Source: Streptomyces sp. NRRL S-340
GTDB taxonomy: Bacteria > Actinomycetota > Actinomycetes > Streptomycetales > Streptomycetaceae
Length of the DNA stretch: 64,000 bases
Assembly (NCBI RefSeq): GCF_000720185.1
Contig: NZ_JOIY01000017.1
Span: forward strand, 65,467 to 129,466
Direction of reading: 5' to 3'
Each line of letters starts with the position of its first letter. Position 1 is the first letter of the stretch. Below are positions 44,176-55,322 of this stretch, piece by piece. The notes below the pieces were generated by a model. It saw only the letters and a list, made by a program, of their open reading frames with translations. It was not told where the DNA came from and did not search any database. Made by a program: the position numbers and the translations under genes.

Positions 44176-47100
44176 TCAGTTGGTTCCGATCCGGGCCAGC
44201 AGGTCCACGATCCGTGTCTGCACCTCGGTGCTCGTGGACCGCTCCGCCAGGAACAGCACCGTCTCGCCGGAGGCCAGCCGCGGCAGGTCCGCCTGGTCGA
44301 CGGCGGCCGTGTAGACGACCAGCGGGGTGCGGTTGAGCTGCCCGTTCGCCCGCAGCCAGTCGAGGATCCCGGCCCGGCGGCGGTGCACCTGCATCAGGTC
44401 CATCACCACCAGGTTCGGCCGGAACCGGCCCGCCAGCGCCACCGCGTCCGCGTCGCTCGCGGCCCGCGCCACCTGCATCCCGCGCCGTTCCAGCGTCGCG
44501 GTCAGCGCCAGCGCGATCTCCGCGTGCTCCTCGATCAGCAGGACGCGCGGCGGGTGCTGCTCGCTGTCGCGCGGCGCGAGCGCCTTCAGCAGGACCGCCG
44601 GGTCGGCACCGTACGCCGCCTCCCGGGTCGCCTGCCCGAGCCCGGCCGTGACCAGCACCGGCACCTCCGCGGCGACCGCCGCCTGACGCAGCGACTGCAG
44701 CGCGGTGCGCGTGATCGGCCCGGTCAGCGGGTCGACGAACAGGGCGGCCGGGAAGGCCGCGATCTGCGCGTCGACCTCTTCGCGCGAGTGCACGATCACG
44801 GGACGGTAGCCGCGGTCGCTGAGCGCCTGCTGCGTGGTGACGTCCGGGGCCGGCCAGACGAGCAGCCGGCGCGGGTTGTCCAGCGGCTCCGGCGGCAGTT
44901 CGTCGTCCATCGGCTGCGGGCGCGGCGGGTCCGCGACCTCGACGGCACCGCCCGGTCCGTCCAGCGGTTCGGGGCCCTCGGCGGCGTTCTCGTCCGGTGC
45001 CCCTATGGCGTACGACCGTCCGGCGCCCTCGGACGCCTGTGCGAGCCGCGGCTGCCCGGTGAGGGGCGCCTGGGGCTGCTGGGACTGCTGGGCCGTGGGG
45101 GCCGGGGCCGCGGGGGCGGCAGGAGCCGCCGGAACCGCGGGCGCCACGGGGGACCCGTTCGGGGAGGGCTGCGGGGCGGGCCGCTCGGGCGCCGGCGGAT
45201 GCGGCCGGGCCGCCGCCTGGTCGGGGCGCTGCTGCCTCGGCTGCTGCTCCGGGCGCGCGGCGGCCGGGTCCGGCGGTGTGCCGAGCTTGCGGCGGCGCCC
45301 GGAACCACCGGCCGCGTGCGGCGGTGGGGTGGCCGTCGGCTGCTGCACCTGCGCGGCCTGACGGCTGAAGGGCACGCCCTGCCCCAGCGTCCGTACGCTG
45401 ATCGACCGGCCCTGTGTCGAGTTCGGGTCGACCGGCACGGCGGACTCGGCGGGCAGCGGCTGGGCCGCACGCGGCGCGGCCCCGGCGGCGGGCCCGGTGC
45501 CCGGCATCGCAGGCCGGCCGACGGGCTGCTCGGGCGGCAACGGGGTTCCGGTGGCCGGCGTGGCGGTGACCGGTGTTCCGGGCGCCGACGGGGTGCCGTG
45601 CGGGGGCGTGCCGGCGCCGGGCCGGGGCGCGGGGTGCGGGACGCCGGGGGCGGCGGCCGGGGCGCCCGGCGCGAGGGGCGTGCCCGGGACGGCGAGCGGT
45701 GCTCCGGGGTGGACGGACGGTACGGGACCCGTGGCGCCGGCCGGCGGCAGGGGGACGCCCGCGCCGGACGTGTCGTCCGTGCCGCCACCGGGCCACGGCT
45801 GCGGCGGGGCGACGGGGGCCGTGCCGGAGCCGTCCACGGCGGGAGCGGGGGGAGCGGGGGGAGCGGAGGGCGCCGGGGCGGCCCCGGCCGGCTCGGCCAC
45901 CGCCCGCCGCCGCCGACCGGTCGGCACGCTCGCGGGATGCGGCTGCGGAGGCGTGTGGTCGTCGGCCTGGTCATGGCCCACGGCGTCGTGCCGGCCCTCG
46001 TCGGGGCCGACGCCCGGGGCAGCACCGGGGCCGACGCCCGGGACCGCGCCCGGACCGGCACCCGGGACAGCGCCGGGGGCGGCAGCCGGGTCCTGGACGG
46101 GAACAGCCGGTCCCTGGTGCGGGAGTTGCGCCTGAACCTGCGCCTGCCGCGGCGCCTGCTTGGGCTCCTGCGCCTGCTGAGTCGTCTGCGGCACATGCGG
46201 TACATGCGGCGTCTGTGGCATCTGCGGGCCCTCGGCCCCGGCGGCGGGCCGGTCCGCGTCGGCCGGCGGCAGGGCGAACACCGTACGGGGCGCCGCTTCC
46301 TGAGCGGCGGCACGCTCGGTCGCCGCCGCGAGAGCGCGCCGGCGACGACCGGTCGGCTGAGCCGCGGCGCCACCGGATTCCCCGGGCGCAAGCCCGGCCG
46401 GAACCGGAACAGCGGAGGCAGGAGCAGCCGGCGCCCCGGGTCCCGCAGGACTCTCCGCATCCGTGCCCGCGCCGGCCGGCCGGTCCGGCGCGGCGCCCGG
46501 CGCCCCGGGCGCCGCGGGCAGGGCGTGGGGCTCGCCGGTCTCGTACCGATCCCGCGGCCCGCCGGGCAGGGGCACCGGCACGCCCTGCGGCGGCACCGTA
46601 CCGCCCAGGCCCGACCCCGACGCCGCCGTACCCGCAGCATGCTCGGCCGCCGTCACCACGGCACCCTCGGCCACGTCCGGGTCGGCGGGCCGGCCGCGCC
46701 GGCGCCCCGTGCCACCGGAGCCGTCCGGGCCCTGCGAGGTCCGGACCGCTTCCGGCGCCGGTTCCTCGACCGCGCGCCTGCGGCGCCGTCCGGTGGGCGT
46801 CGACCCGGTGCCGGGCTCGGCGGAGGGCTCCCCCTCGCCGTCACCGTCCAGGAACGCGTCCGTGGAGGCCCGCCGGGCACGGCGCCGCCCGCCGCCGCCC
46901 GTCGCCTGCGCGGGCAGCGTGACCTCGACGGCCGTGCCGTCCCCGCCCCGCGGGCCCGCGCCCGCTTCCGGGTCCGCCGCCGGGTCCGTCTGCGCCGTGC
47001 CCGCTCCGGTGCCGTGCGCTCCTGGCGCACCCGGCGCGTCCGCCGTGCCCGGTGCGCCCGTGGCGGCCGCCGGGCCGGCCGGGCCCAGGGCGGCGGTGTG

Positions 47101-48810
47101 CGGGGCGGCCGGTTCCAGGGTGCCGGGAAGGCCCATGGCCATGGCTCCCGCACCGCCCCCGATGGGCACCTCCAGGACGTACGCGCTGCCGCTCATCCCG
47201 GGCACCTGGTGCGTCTGCAGCACGCCCCCGTGGGCCCGGACGATCCCGCGCACGATCGGCTCGTGCACCGGGTCTCCCCCGGCGTACGGACCGCGCACCT
47301 CGATCCGTACGACCGCGCCGCGCTGCGCCGCCGCGACCACGACGGTGTTGTCCATGTAACCGGTCGTCGAGACGGGCGCGTTGCCGGTCGCGTCCACGCC
47401 CGCGACGTCCGCGACGAGGTGTGCGAGCGCGGTGGCGAGGCGCTGCGGGTCGACCTCGGCCTCGATGGGCGGCGCGTGCACGGCGAACTGCACCCGGCCG
47501 GGTCCGACGAGGTCCACGGCGCCGTCGACACCGGCGGCGACGACGGCGTCGAGCATCACCTTCGTCCGGGTGATCTGCTCGCTGCCGATGTCCAGGCGCT
47601 GGTAGCCGAGGACGTTGTCGATGAGGGTGGTGATGCGCGAGTAGCCGGCGGACAGGTGGTGCAGGACCTGGTTCGCCTCGGGCCACAGCTGCCCGGCGTC
47701 GTCGGCGGCCAGGGCCGCCAGCTCGCGGCGCAGTTCGTCGAGGGGGCCGCGCAGGGAGCCGCCGAGCAGGGTCAGCAGTTGCTCGTGGCGGGCGGCGAGC
47801 GCCTCGTAGCGGTCCTTCTCGCGCTCGCCCAGGGCCGCGTACCGGTCCTCGCCGGCGGCCAGTTCCTCCGCGTGCCGCTCGGTCAGCTCGTCGATCTCGG
47901 CCGCGTGCTGCCGGCGCAGCGCCTCGAGCGCGGCGGCGTGCTCCTCGGCGAGCCGCTCCCGCTCCTCGGCGTGCCGCTGCGCGGCGGCGTCCATCTCCTC
48001 GGCGAGCGCGTCGTAGGGGCGGCGGTCGGTGAAGGTCATCACGGCGCCGACCAACTGGTCGCCGTCCCGGACGGGCGCGGTGGTCAGGTCGACGGGCAGC
48101 TTGTCACCCGCCTTGGACCACACCACCTGGCCGCGCACCCGGTGCTTGCGCCCGGAGCGCAGCGTGTCGGCGAGCGGGGACTCCTCGTACGGGAACGGCG
48201 AGCCGTCGGCGCGGGAGTGCAGGACGAGGGTGTGCAGTTCCCGGCCGCCGAGTTCACCGGCGCGGTAACCGAGGATCTGGGCGGCGGCGGGGTTGACGAG
48301 CACGATCCGCCCGTCGGTGTCGGTACCGACGACACCCTCGGACGCGGCCCGCAGGATCATCTCGGTCTGCCGCTGCGAACGGGCGAGTTCGGCCTCGGTG
48401 TCCACCGTGCCGGCCAGGTCGCGGACGACCAGCATCAGCAGTTCGTCAGCGGTGTATCCGGAGCCGTCGTAGGCCTGCTGGCCGTTCTGCAGGTTCGCGC
48501 TCGTGACCTCGACAGGGAACTCGGTCCCGTCGGTGCGCCGCGCGGTCATCCGGGTCGGCTTGGTCCGCGCGCGCGGGTCGATGTGGTCCGGGCGGCGCAT
48601 GGAGCCGGGGATGAGCCTGGAGTCGAACTGCGGCAGCAGGTCGAGCAGCCCACGGCCCACCAGGGCGGTGCCCGGCGTCTCGAAGGCCTCCAGCGCGATG
48701 GTGTTGGCGTTCACGACGGTGCCGTTGGCGTTGACCAGCAGCAGCGCGTCGGGCAGCGCGTCGAGTATGGCAGCGAGGCGAGCAGCGCCTCGGGATGGCC
48801 TGCTGCTCAC
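44176..48810 (-). CDS. Hybrid histidine-kinase-like protein: PAS-PAS-degenerate kinase-disordered linker-REC-REC
   Basis: A 1544-residue cytosolic protein. Two PAS domains (about 5-125 and 150-270), a charged coiled coil (270-345), a HisKA/HATPase-like region (340-550), a 750-residue Pro/Ala/Gly-rich linker (550-1300) and two receiver domains (1310-1420, 1425-1544). The H box, usually SHELRTPL, reads GGSLRGPL, so the phosphorylated His is missing; the N box reads ALAHLVADVAG, without its Asn. REC1 has LFVDPLTG but no acidic pair; REC2 has LLIEEH, VVMDLMQ and VYTAA, but no clear Lys. The linker has six (T/S)GRRR(R/K)-type motifs. The GTG at 48810 has GGGAGGA upstream. It seems to be a scaffold or sensor lacking autokinase activity. 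Confidence 0.82.
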   Translation of the reverse strand: MSSRPSRGAARLAAILDALPDALLLVNANGTVVNANTIALEAFETPGTALVGRGLLDLLPQFDSRLIPGSMRRPDHIDPRARTKPTRMTARRTDGTEFPVEVTSANLQNGQQAYDGSGYTADELLMLVVRDLAGTVDTEAELARSQRQTEMILRAASEGVVGTDTDGRIVLVNPAAAQILGYRAGELGGRELHTLVLHSRADGSPFPYEESPLADTLRSGRKHRVRGQVVWSKAGDKLPVDLTTAPVRDGDQLVGAVMTFTDRRPYDALAEEMDAAAQRHAEERERLAEEHAAALEALRRQHAAEIDELTERHAEELAAGEDRYAALGEREKDRYEALAARHEQLLTLLGGSLRGPLDELRRELAALAADDAGQLWPEANQVLHHLSAGYSRITTLIDNVLGYQRLDIGSEQITRTKVMLDAVVAAGVDGAVDLVGPGRVQFAVHAPPIEAEVDPQRLATALAHLVADVAGVDATGNAPVSTTGYMDNTVVVAAAQRGAVVRIEVRGPYAGGDPVHEPIVRGIVRAHGGVLQTHQVPGMSGSAYVLEVPIGGGAGAMAMGLPGTLEPAAPHTAALGPAGPAAATGAPGTADAPGAPGAHGTGAGTAQTDPAADPEAGAGPRGGDGTAVEVTLPAQATGGGGRRRARRASTDAFLDGDGEGEPSAEPGTGSTPTGRRRRRAVEEPAPEAVRTSQGPDGSGGTGRRRGRPADPDVAEGAVVTAAEHAAGTAASGSGLGGTVPPQGVPVPLPGGPRDRYETGEPHALPAAPGAPGAAPDRPAGAGTDAESPAGPGAPAAPASAVPVPAGLAPGESGGAAAQPTGRRRRALAAATERAAAQEAAPRTVFALPPADADRPAAGAEGPQMPQTPHVPHVPQTTQQAQEPKQAPRQAQVQAQLPHQGPAVPVQDPAAAPGAVPGAGPGAVPGVGPGAAPGVGPDEGRHDAVGHDQADDHTPPQPHPASVPTGRRRRAVAEPAGAAPAPSAPPAPPAPAVDGSGTAPVAPPQPWPGGGTDDTSGAGVPLPPAGATGPVPSVHPGAPLAVPGTPLAPGAPAAAPGVPHPAPRPGAGTPPHGTPSAPGTPVTATPATGTPLPPEQPVGRPAMPGTGPAAGAAPRAAQPLPAESAVPVDPNSTQGRSISVRTLGQGVPFSRQAAQVQQPTATPPPHAAGGSGRRRKLGTPPDPAAARPEQQPRQQRPDQAAARPHPPAPERPAPQPSPNGSPVAPAVPAAPAAPAAPAPTAQQSQQPQAPLTGQPRLAQASEGAGRSYAIGAPDENAAEGPEPLDGPGGAVEVADPPRPQPMDDELPPEPLDNPRRLLVWPAPDVTTQQALSDRGYRPVIVHSREEVDAQIAAFPAALFVDPLTGPITRTALQSLRQAAVAAEVPVLVTAGLGQATREAAYGADPAVLLKALAPRDSEQHPPRVLLIEEHAEIALALTATLERRGMQVARAASDADAVALAGRFRPNLVVMDLMQVHRRRAGILDWLRANGQLNRTPLVVYTAAVDQADLPRLASGETVLFLAERSTSTEVQTRIVDLLARIGTN

Positions 48811-49250
48811 GAGACGCTTCCTCCCTGTCACCGCACCTTGCCCACCGCGGGGGCCATCTTGCCAACCGGCCCGCAGCGTGTCACGCGAGCGAGTCTAAGC
48901 GCTGAGGTTGCGCTCGCGACGCCGGATGCCAGGGAGGTCGCACGGGGAAGTGACGTCGAACCTGTGACCGTACGGTTCCGCTTCGCACGACCTCCGCACG
49001 ACCTTTACGGAGTCCCGAACTCCCCTTTACGACCTCCGGAGGCCACCGGACCACGCCCTCCGGATCTCCGGGCACCACGCCCTCCGGATCTCCGGGCACC
49101 ACGCCCTCCGGATCTCCGGCGAGCAGGCCGCGAGGCGGCGGGGACCCCGGCCCCGGACGCCGGAGACTACGGCACGGCGAGGCCGACGCCTACGACGCCG
49201 GACGTCCGCACACCCGTCCCCGGTACTGCGGGGGCCGTACCCGCCGTACG
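48811..49250. repeat. Intergenic region with three 24-bp tandem repeats
   Basis: This 440-bp gap has no convincing gene. Three copies of a 24-bp unit (starting ACCACGCCCTCCGGATCTCC) begin at 49050, 49074 and 49098. It lies upstream of the hybrid kinase gene and downstream of the SSI gene. Near 48982-49035 short repeats of ACGACCTCCG/ACGACCTTTACG also occur. Confidence 0.7.
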
Positions 49251-49760
49251 TCAGGAACCGAGGTCGGGCAGCACCGGCACGAGCCGGTTCCACCGCTCGA
49301 TCGCGCAGCCGTCGCGGCGGTCGTACGTCGTGTCTACCGGGCGTCCCGCCCAGATCCCGGTGACGCGGGCGGTGGCCGGGCCGCCGTACTGCAGGGTGCA
49401 CGTGCTGCCGTCCGGCACGGGCGCGAAGGTGTCCCGGCCCCAGCGCGTGTTCCGGTCCAGCGCCCGGCAGGCGCTCCGCACGTGCGGGTGGCTGCCGCCG
49501 CCGGGGTGGCAGTACAGCTCGTACGTCCCGTCCCTGCCGTCACCCGCGTGCCGCACGGTGACGGTGAGGTGATCGCCGGCCCGGTCCTCGTCGCGGACGG
49601 GCGGGGGCGCGCCGGGCAGGGCGCCGGCGGGCACGGCGGACAGGGCCGCGAAGGCGAGAGCGGCCGCGACGGTGACGACGGAGGCGGAGCCGCCGGGGAG
49701 GAAGCGTCGCGGTGAGCGCTGTCGGGAGCGCCCCGGGGAAGAAGAGCTGACCTGCACCAT
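49251..49760 (-). CDS. Subtilisin-inhibitor-like (SSI family) secreted protein
   Basis: A 169-residue protein: basic N-terminus, long hydrophobic signal region (VVTVAAALAFAALSAVPAGALP) and an SSI domain of about 110 residues. It has four cysteines in the SSI pattern: YELYCHPGGGSHPHVRSACRAL (first disulfide) and STCTLQYGG with RDGCAIERW (second). By comparison with Streptomyces SSI (CPMVY), the reactive site aligns to CTLQY, so P1 would be Leu. SSI proteins inhibit secreted subtilisin-like proteases in the growth medium. The ATG at 49760 is used. Confidence 0.85.
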   Translation of the reverse strand: MVQVSSSSPGRSRQRSPRRFLPGGSASVVTVAAALAFAALSAVPAGALPGAPPPVRDEDRAGDHLTVTVRHAGDGRDGTYELYCHPGGGSHPHVRSACRALDRNTRWGRDTFAPVPDGSTCTLQYGGPATARVTGIWAGRPVDTTYDRRDGCAIERWNRLVPVLPDLGS

Positions 49761-49956
49761 GCCCGGACTAACGCGCCGCCCGCCGGGACGTTGCGCCCCG
49801 GCCGCCTCGCGCACCCCCCGGCCGTGGCGGCACCCCGGCAAGCACTTTGCCCTCGGCCCCGACTGCCTAGTACCGTAGGGGGCGATTGGTGACACCCCGC
49901 TCGTCTGTGTCATCATCTGCACGCACCGATCGCGCGCTCGCGTGAGCGGTTGTGCT

Positions 49957-50047
49957 GGAGGCGTCGCCTAGTCCGGTCTATGGCGCCGCACTGCTAATGC
50001 GGTTTGGGCCTTAAAGCCCATCGAGGGTTCAAATCCCTCCGCCTCCG
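49957..50047 (+). tRNA. tRNA-Ser(GCU)
   Basis: Acceptor arms GGAGGCG and CGCCTCC pair; discriminator G at 50047. The anticodon stem CCGCA/TGCGG frames loop CTGCTAA, anticodon GCT. The variable arm (TTTGGGCCTTAAAGCCCATC) is long, as in serine tRNAs. CCA is not encoded. Confidence 0.95.
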
Positions 50048-50059
50048 CGCAAGAGCACC

Positions 50060-50088
50060 GAAGCCCCGGTCCGATGGACCGGGGCTTC
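50060..50088 (+). terminator. tRNA-Ser(GCU) terminator
   Basis: Perfect 13-base arms GAAGCCCCGGTCC and GGACCGGGGCTTC around a three-base loop, 13 bases after the tRNA; short T-containing tail. Confidence 0.8.
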
Positions 50089-50170
50089 GTCGTTCCCGCG
50101 GCCGCTCCCTTTGCCCTCCGCCCTCCCCGGATGACGTTTGCCCAGGTCACAACGGGTGGGGGGAACGGAT

Positions 50171-50199
50171 TTCACATGACGGCGGCAGTCATGTAATGT
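50171..50199 (+). promoter_or_regulatory. Promoter of tRNA-Arg(ACG)
   Basis: TTCACA (50171-50176), a 17-bp spacer and TAATGT (50194-50199) resemble a housekeeping (HrdB) promoter; transcription would start about 50 bases before the tRNA. Confidence 0.6.
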
Positions 50200-50258
50200 T
50201 CTTCCTGTCGCCGCGAGCGGGCCGAAAGGGCCGGGAGCGAAGACAGAAAACAGAACAA

Positions 50259-50331
50259 GCACTCGTAGCTTAACGGATAGAGCATCTGACTACGGATCAG
50301 AAGGTTGCAGGTTCGAATCCTGCCGAGTGCA
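50259..50331 (+). tRNA. tRNA-Arg(ACG)
   Basis: Acceptor arms GCACTCG and CGAGTGC pair, discriminator A at 50331. The anticodon stem TCTGA/TCAGA frames loop CTACGGA, anticodon ACG (read as ICG after A-to-I editing). CCA is not encoded. Confidence 0.95.
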
Positions 50332-50340
50332 CACAGATGA

Positions 50341-50367
50341 GAGGCCCCGGAGAGATCCGGGGCCTCT
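50341..50367 (+). terminator. tRNA-Arg(ACG) terminator
   Basis: GAGGCCCCGGA and TCCGGGGCCTC form a perfect 11-base stem around a short loop, followed by a T. It begins ten bases after the tRNA. The remaining 310 bp up to the next gene show nothing else. Confidence 0.75.
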
Positions 50368-50678
50368 TGCGTTGTTGTGGGCGCACGGTGGGGCCGTGGT
50401 TCTCATGTCTGCCGGATGTGCGGGAGTTCGCAGGAGCGGGGGCCGGGGATGTGGGTGCGGGGCGGCCGGGCGGCGGGGTCGAGGAGGCCGGTGGCGTAGG
50501 CGCGGGCCTCCAGGGCGGTGCCGGTCCGGGCCGCGAGGCGGCTCGTGACGGGCGCCTGCCGCGCGCCGGACGGTACGACGGCGCCGGGGTGCCCGCGTGG
50601 GAGGCCGGCCGTCGCGGTGAGGGCACGGCACCGGGCGCGGCCGGCCGTTGTCAGTGGTGGCTCGTACGCTCGTGGGTG

Positions 50679-51635
50679 ATGGATCGGGTGTGGACGTGCT
50701 CGGGGCTGCGGTGGTCGGGGGACGGCCCTGTGCTGGCCTGGCAGGGCGGGCGTTCGAGCGCGCTGCCGTGGGGGAAGCGGGTGGCCTTCGAGGTCGCGGA
50801 AGGGGGAGTGCGGACGTGCGTGGGGGCGCGGGGACACGCGTGTCCGGTACGGGCCGCCGTGCCGGGGCGGAGCACGGGGGCGCGCTGCGAGCAGTGCGCG
50901 CGGCTGGACCGGGCGCACTCCGTGGCCGCCGACACGATCGCGGACGACCCCCGGCCGTACCACGTGTACCTGGCGTGGTTCGGCCCCGGCATGACCAAGG
51001 CCGGGATCACCGCGGTCGAGCGCGGACCGGCACGGCTGCTCGAACAGGGTGCGATCTGCTTCAGCTGGCTGGGCACCGGACCGCTCATGGCGGCCCGCCG
51101 GACCGAGGAACTGCTGCGCGCCGCGCTCGGGGTCCCGGACCGGATCCCCTACGCCGCGAAGCGGGCCGTGCGGTCCGCGCTGCCCTCGGACGCGGCGGAG
51201 CGGGCGGCCGAGATCAGGGAGCTGCACGGGCGGGCCGGTGCGCTCCCCGGCTGGCCGGAGTCGCTGGAGCGGATGCCGTTCGGACCGGTGGATCACGTCG
51301 GCGTGTTCGGGCTCGACGGGAGGGCCTTCGGCGGTGGACCCCTCGGCGGGGAGGCGCCCGGGAAAAGGGTGCCCGGCCCCGTCGCAGAGGTGAGCGAACT
51401 GGTCGCGGGCGGGGTGGTGAGCGGTGCGCTGGTCGCCGCCGCCGGGCCGGACCTGCACCTGGCGGCGGGGGGCGGGGTCGTCGTCCTCGACACGCGGCTG
51501 ATGACCGGCTGGGAGCTGCGTCCGGTCCCGGGCGGCGCGGACGGCGAGCGCGGCGGGGGCGACCGGCTCACCGTGCCGGTGCGGCGCCCGGGGCCGGAGA
51601 GGGGAGCGGCAGGGGTACAGGACGGCCTGTTCTGA
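50679..51635 (+). CDS. DUF2797 family protein
   Basis: A 318-residue protein of the DUF2797 family. The N-terminal half has VWTCSGLRWSGDGPVLAWQ, then three to four cysteines in a zinc-type arrangement (RTCVGARGHACPVRAAVP, GARCEQCARLDRAHS). The core PRPYHVYLAWFGPGMTKAGITAVERGPARLLEQGAICFSWLGTGPLMAARRTEELLRAALGVPDRI, with KAGIT and RTEELL, resembles a GIY-YIG-like fold seen in this family. Function is unknown. The ATG at 50679 has no clear ribosome site; the frame is open far upstream. Confidence 0.82.
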   Translation: MDRVWTCSGLRWSGDGPVLAWQGGRSSALPWGKRVAFEVAEGGVRTCVGARGHACPVRAAVPGRSTGARCEQCARLDRAHSVAADTIADDPRPYHVYLAWFGPGMTKAGITAVERGPARLLEQGAICFSWLGTGPLMAARRTEELLRAALGVPDRIPYAAKRAVRSALPSDAAERAAEIRELHGRAGALPGWPESLERMPFGPVDHVGVFGLDGRAFGGGPLGGEAPGKRVPGPVAEVSELVAGGVVSGALVAAAGPDLHLAAGGGVVVLDTRLMTGWELRPVPGGADGERGGGDRLTVPVRRPGPERGAAGVQDGLF

Positions 51636-51762
51636 GTCCGGGCGGTGACCGGGCGGCCTCCGCCGCGCCCCGGGGCAGGGAGCGTCTGCCGCCCCCGCCC
51701 CGGCGGCGGAACCGGGCGCCGGGGGGTGGACGTAAGGCGCCCGCGGGGTGATCGTGGGCGGC

Positions 51763-52686
51763 ATGAACGATCAGCCACGGCCCGCGTCCGCCACCGCCCC
51801 GGCGGCGGGCGAGGAGGCGGCCGGAGTGCGGCGGTTCCTGGAGCGGAACGGGCTGCCCGGGCTCGTCGACGTGCACACGCACTTCATGCCCGAGCGGGTG
51901 CTGCGCAAGGTCTGGGACTACTTCGACGGGCTGGGCCCGCTCACCGGCGGGCTGGAGTGGCCCATCACCTACCGCGAGGAGGAGCACCACCGCGTCGCGC
52001 GGCTGCGGGAGTTCGGCGTGCGGGCCTTCACCGCCATGCTCTACCCGCACAAGCCCGGCATGGCCGAGTGGCTGAACGGCTGGGCGGCCGGCTTCGCCCG
52101 CCGTACGCCCGACTGCCTGCACACCTCGACGCTCTTCCCGGAGGAGGGTGTGCACGCCTATGTCGGGGAGGCCGTCGAGGCGGGCGCGCGGGTCTTCAAG
52201 GCGCACGTCCAGGTCGGGGCGTACGACCCCGCCGACGAACTCCTCGACCCCGCCTGGGGGCTGCTGGCCGAGGCGGGCGTCCCCGTGGTGATCCACTGCG
52301 GGTCGGGACCCGCGCCCGGCAAGCACACCGGGCCCGGCCCGGTCGGCCGCGTGCTCGCCCGGCACCCCCGGCTGCGGCTGGTCGTCGCGCACCTGGGCAT
52401 GCCGGAGTACGAGGACTTCCTCGGCCTCGCCGAGCGGTACGCCGAGGTGCGGCTGGACACGACCATGGCGTTCACCGACTTCAGCGAGGGCTTCGCCCCG
52501 TTCCCCCGCCGTGCCCTGCCCCGGCTGGCCGCCCTCGGCGACCGGGTCCTGCTCGGCTCGGACTTCCCCAACATCCCCTATCCCTACGTCGAGCAGCTGC
52601 ACGCCCTGGAACGCCTCGGCCTGGGCGCCGGCTGGCTGCGGGCCGTCTGCCACGACAACGGAGCACGGCTCTTCGGCCTGGAGTGA
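51763..52686 (+). CDS. Amidohydrolase-family (amidohydrolase_2) metal-dependent hydrolase
   Basis: A 307-residue TIM-barrel hydrolase. Metal ligands are visible: VDVHTHFMP (HxH), VPVVIHCGSG (His), VVAHLGMPEYEDF (His) and VLLGSDFPNIP (Asp). The family includes decarboxylases and hydrolases of aromatic or lactone substrates. The ATG at 51763 is chosen; GTG 51748 is possible. It stands between the DUF2797 gene and a two-component pair; no pathway is evident. Confidence 0.88.
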   Translation: MNDQPRPASATAPAAGEEAAGVRRFLERNGLPGLVDVHTHFMPERVLRKVWDYFDGLGPLTGGLEWPITYREEEHHRVARLREFGVRAFTAMLYPHKPGMAEWLNGWAAGFARRTPDCLHTSTLFPEEGVHAYVGEAVEAGARVFKAHVQVGAYDPADELLDPAWGLLAEAGVPVVIHCGSGPAPGKHTGPGPVGRVLARHPRLRLVVAHLGMPEYEDFLGLAERYAEVRLDTTMAFTDFSEGFAPFPRRALPRLAALGDRVLLGSDFPNIPYPYVEQLHALERLGLGAGWLRAVCHDNGARLFGLE

Positions 52687-52861
52687 CACCGCCGCGGGTG
52701 CCGTCCGGTGCTGTGGCCGGAAAGGTCTGCCGGAGGCCGCGAGCCGGTGAACCCTCCCGGTCACGGCACCGGGCCTTTCCTGAGCGGCGCCTGTGCGTTT
52801 CTCAGGGAAAACACAGATGCGTGAAAGCGTGTTCTCAGAGGGTGTCGCCAGGGTGGCCGTC

Positions 52862-53598
52862 ATGACCACGACTTCGCCCCAGGGGCGCACCGAACTGCTG
52901 AGGCCGGACGGTAGCCCCGTCCGGGTGCTGGTGGTGGACGACGAGCTGTCGATCACCGAGCTGCTGTCCATGGCCCTGCGCTACGAGGGCTGGCAGATCC
53001 GCAGTGCGGGGGACGGGGTCGGTGCCCTGCAGACCGCGCGCGACTTCCGGCCCGACGCCGTCGTCCTCGACATGATGCTGCCCGACATGGACGGGCTCAC
53101 CGTCCTGGGGCGGCTGCGCCGCGACCTGCCCGACGTGCCCGTCCTCTTCCTGACCGCCAAGGACGCCGTCGAGGACCGCATCGCCGGGCTCACCGCCGGC
53201 GGGGACGACTACGTGACCAAGCCGTTCAGCCTGGAGGAGGTCGTCGCGCGGCTGCGCGGGCTGATCCGCCGCTCGGGCGCCACCGACCGGCGCTCGGAGT
53301 CCGTCCTCGTCGTCGGTGACCTCACCCTCGACGAGGACAGCCACGAGGTCTCGCGCGGCGGGGACGACATCCACCTCACCGCCACCGAGTTCGAGCTGCT
53401 GCGCTTCCTCATGCGCAACCCGCGGCGGGTGCTGAGCAAGGCGCAGATCCTGGACCGCGTGTGGTCGTACGACTTCGGCGGGCAGGCCAACGTCGTCGAG
53501 CTGTACATCTCCTACCTGCGCCGCAAGATCGACGCGGGCCGCGAGCCGATGATCCACACCCGGCGCGGCGCCGGGTACCTGATCAAGCCCGCGGTGTC

Positions 53599-53602
<4 letters not shown>
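52862..53602 (+). CDS. OmpR/PhoB-type response regulator
   Basis: A 246-residue regulator: receiver domain with acidic pair VVDDE, phospho-acceptor Asp in VVLDMMLPD, Thr in FLTAKD and Lys in VTKPF, then a winged-helix DNA-binding domain (LTATEFELLRFLMRNPRRVLSKAQILDRVWSYDF, THRRGAGYLI region). It is followed by its kinase with a GTGA overlap. The upstream 175 bp contain TTTCCTGAG and TTTCTCAGGGAAAA, which could be its binding site. Confidence 0.94.
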
Positions 53603-55308
<1,706 letters not shown>

Positions 55309-55322
55309 GAAGAGTCGCCGTC

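Noticed and set aside
45003..47160. Low-complexity linker of the hybrid kinase as a frameshift or assembly fault
   Set aside because: The frame stays open through the whole linker with normal codon bias, and both receiver domains follow in frame.
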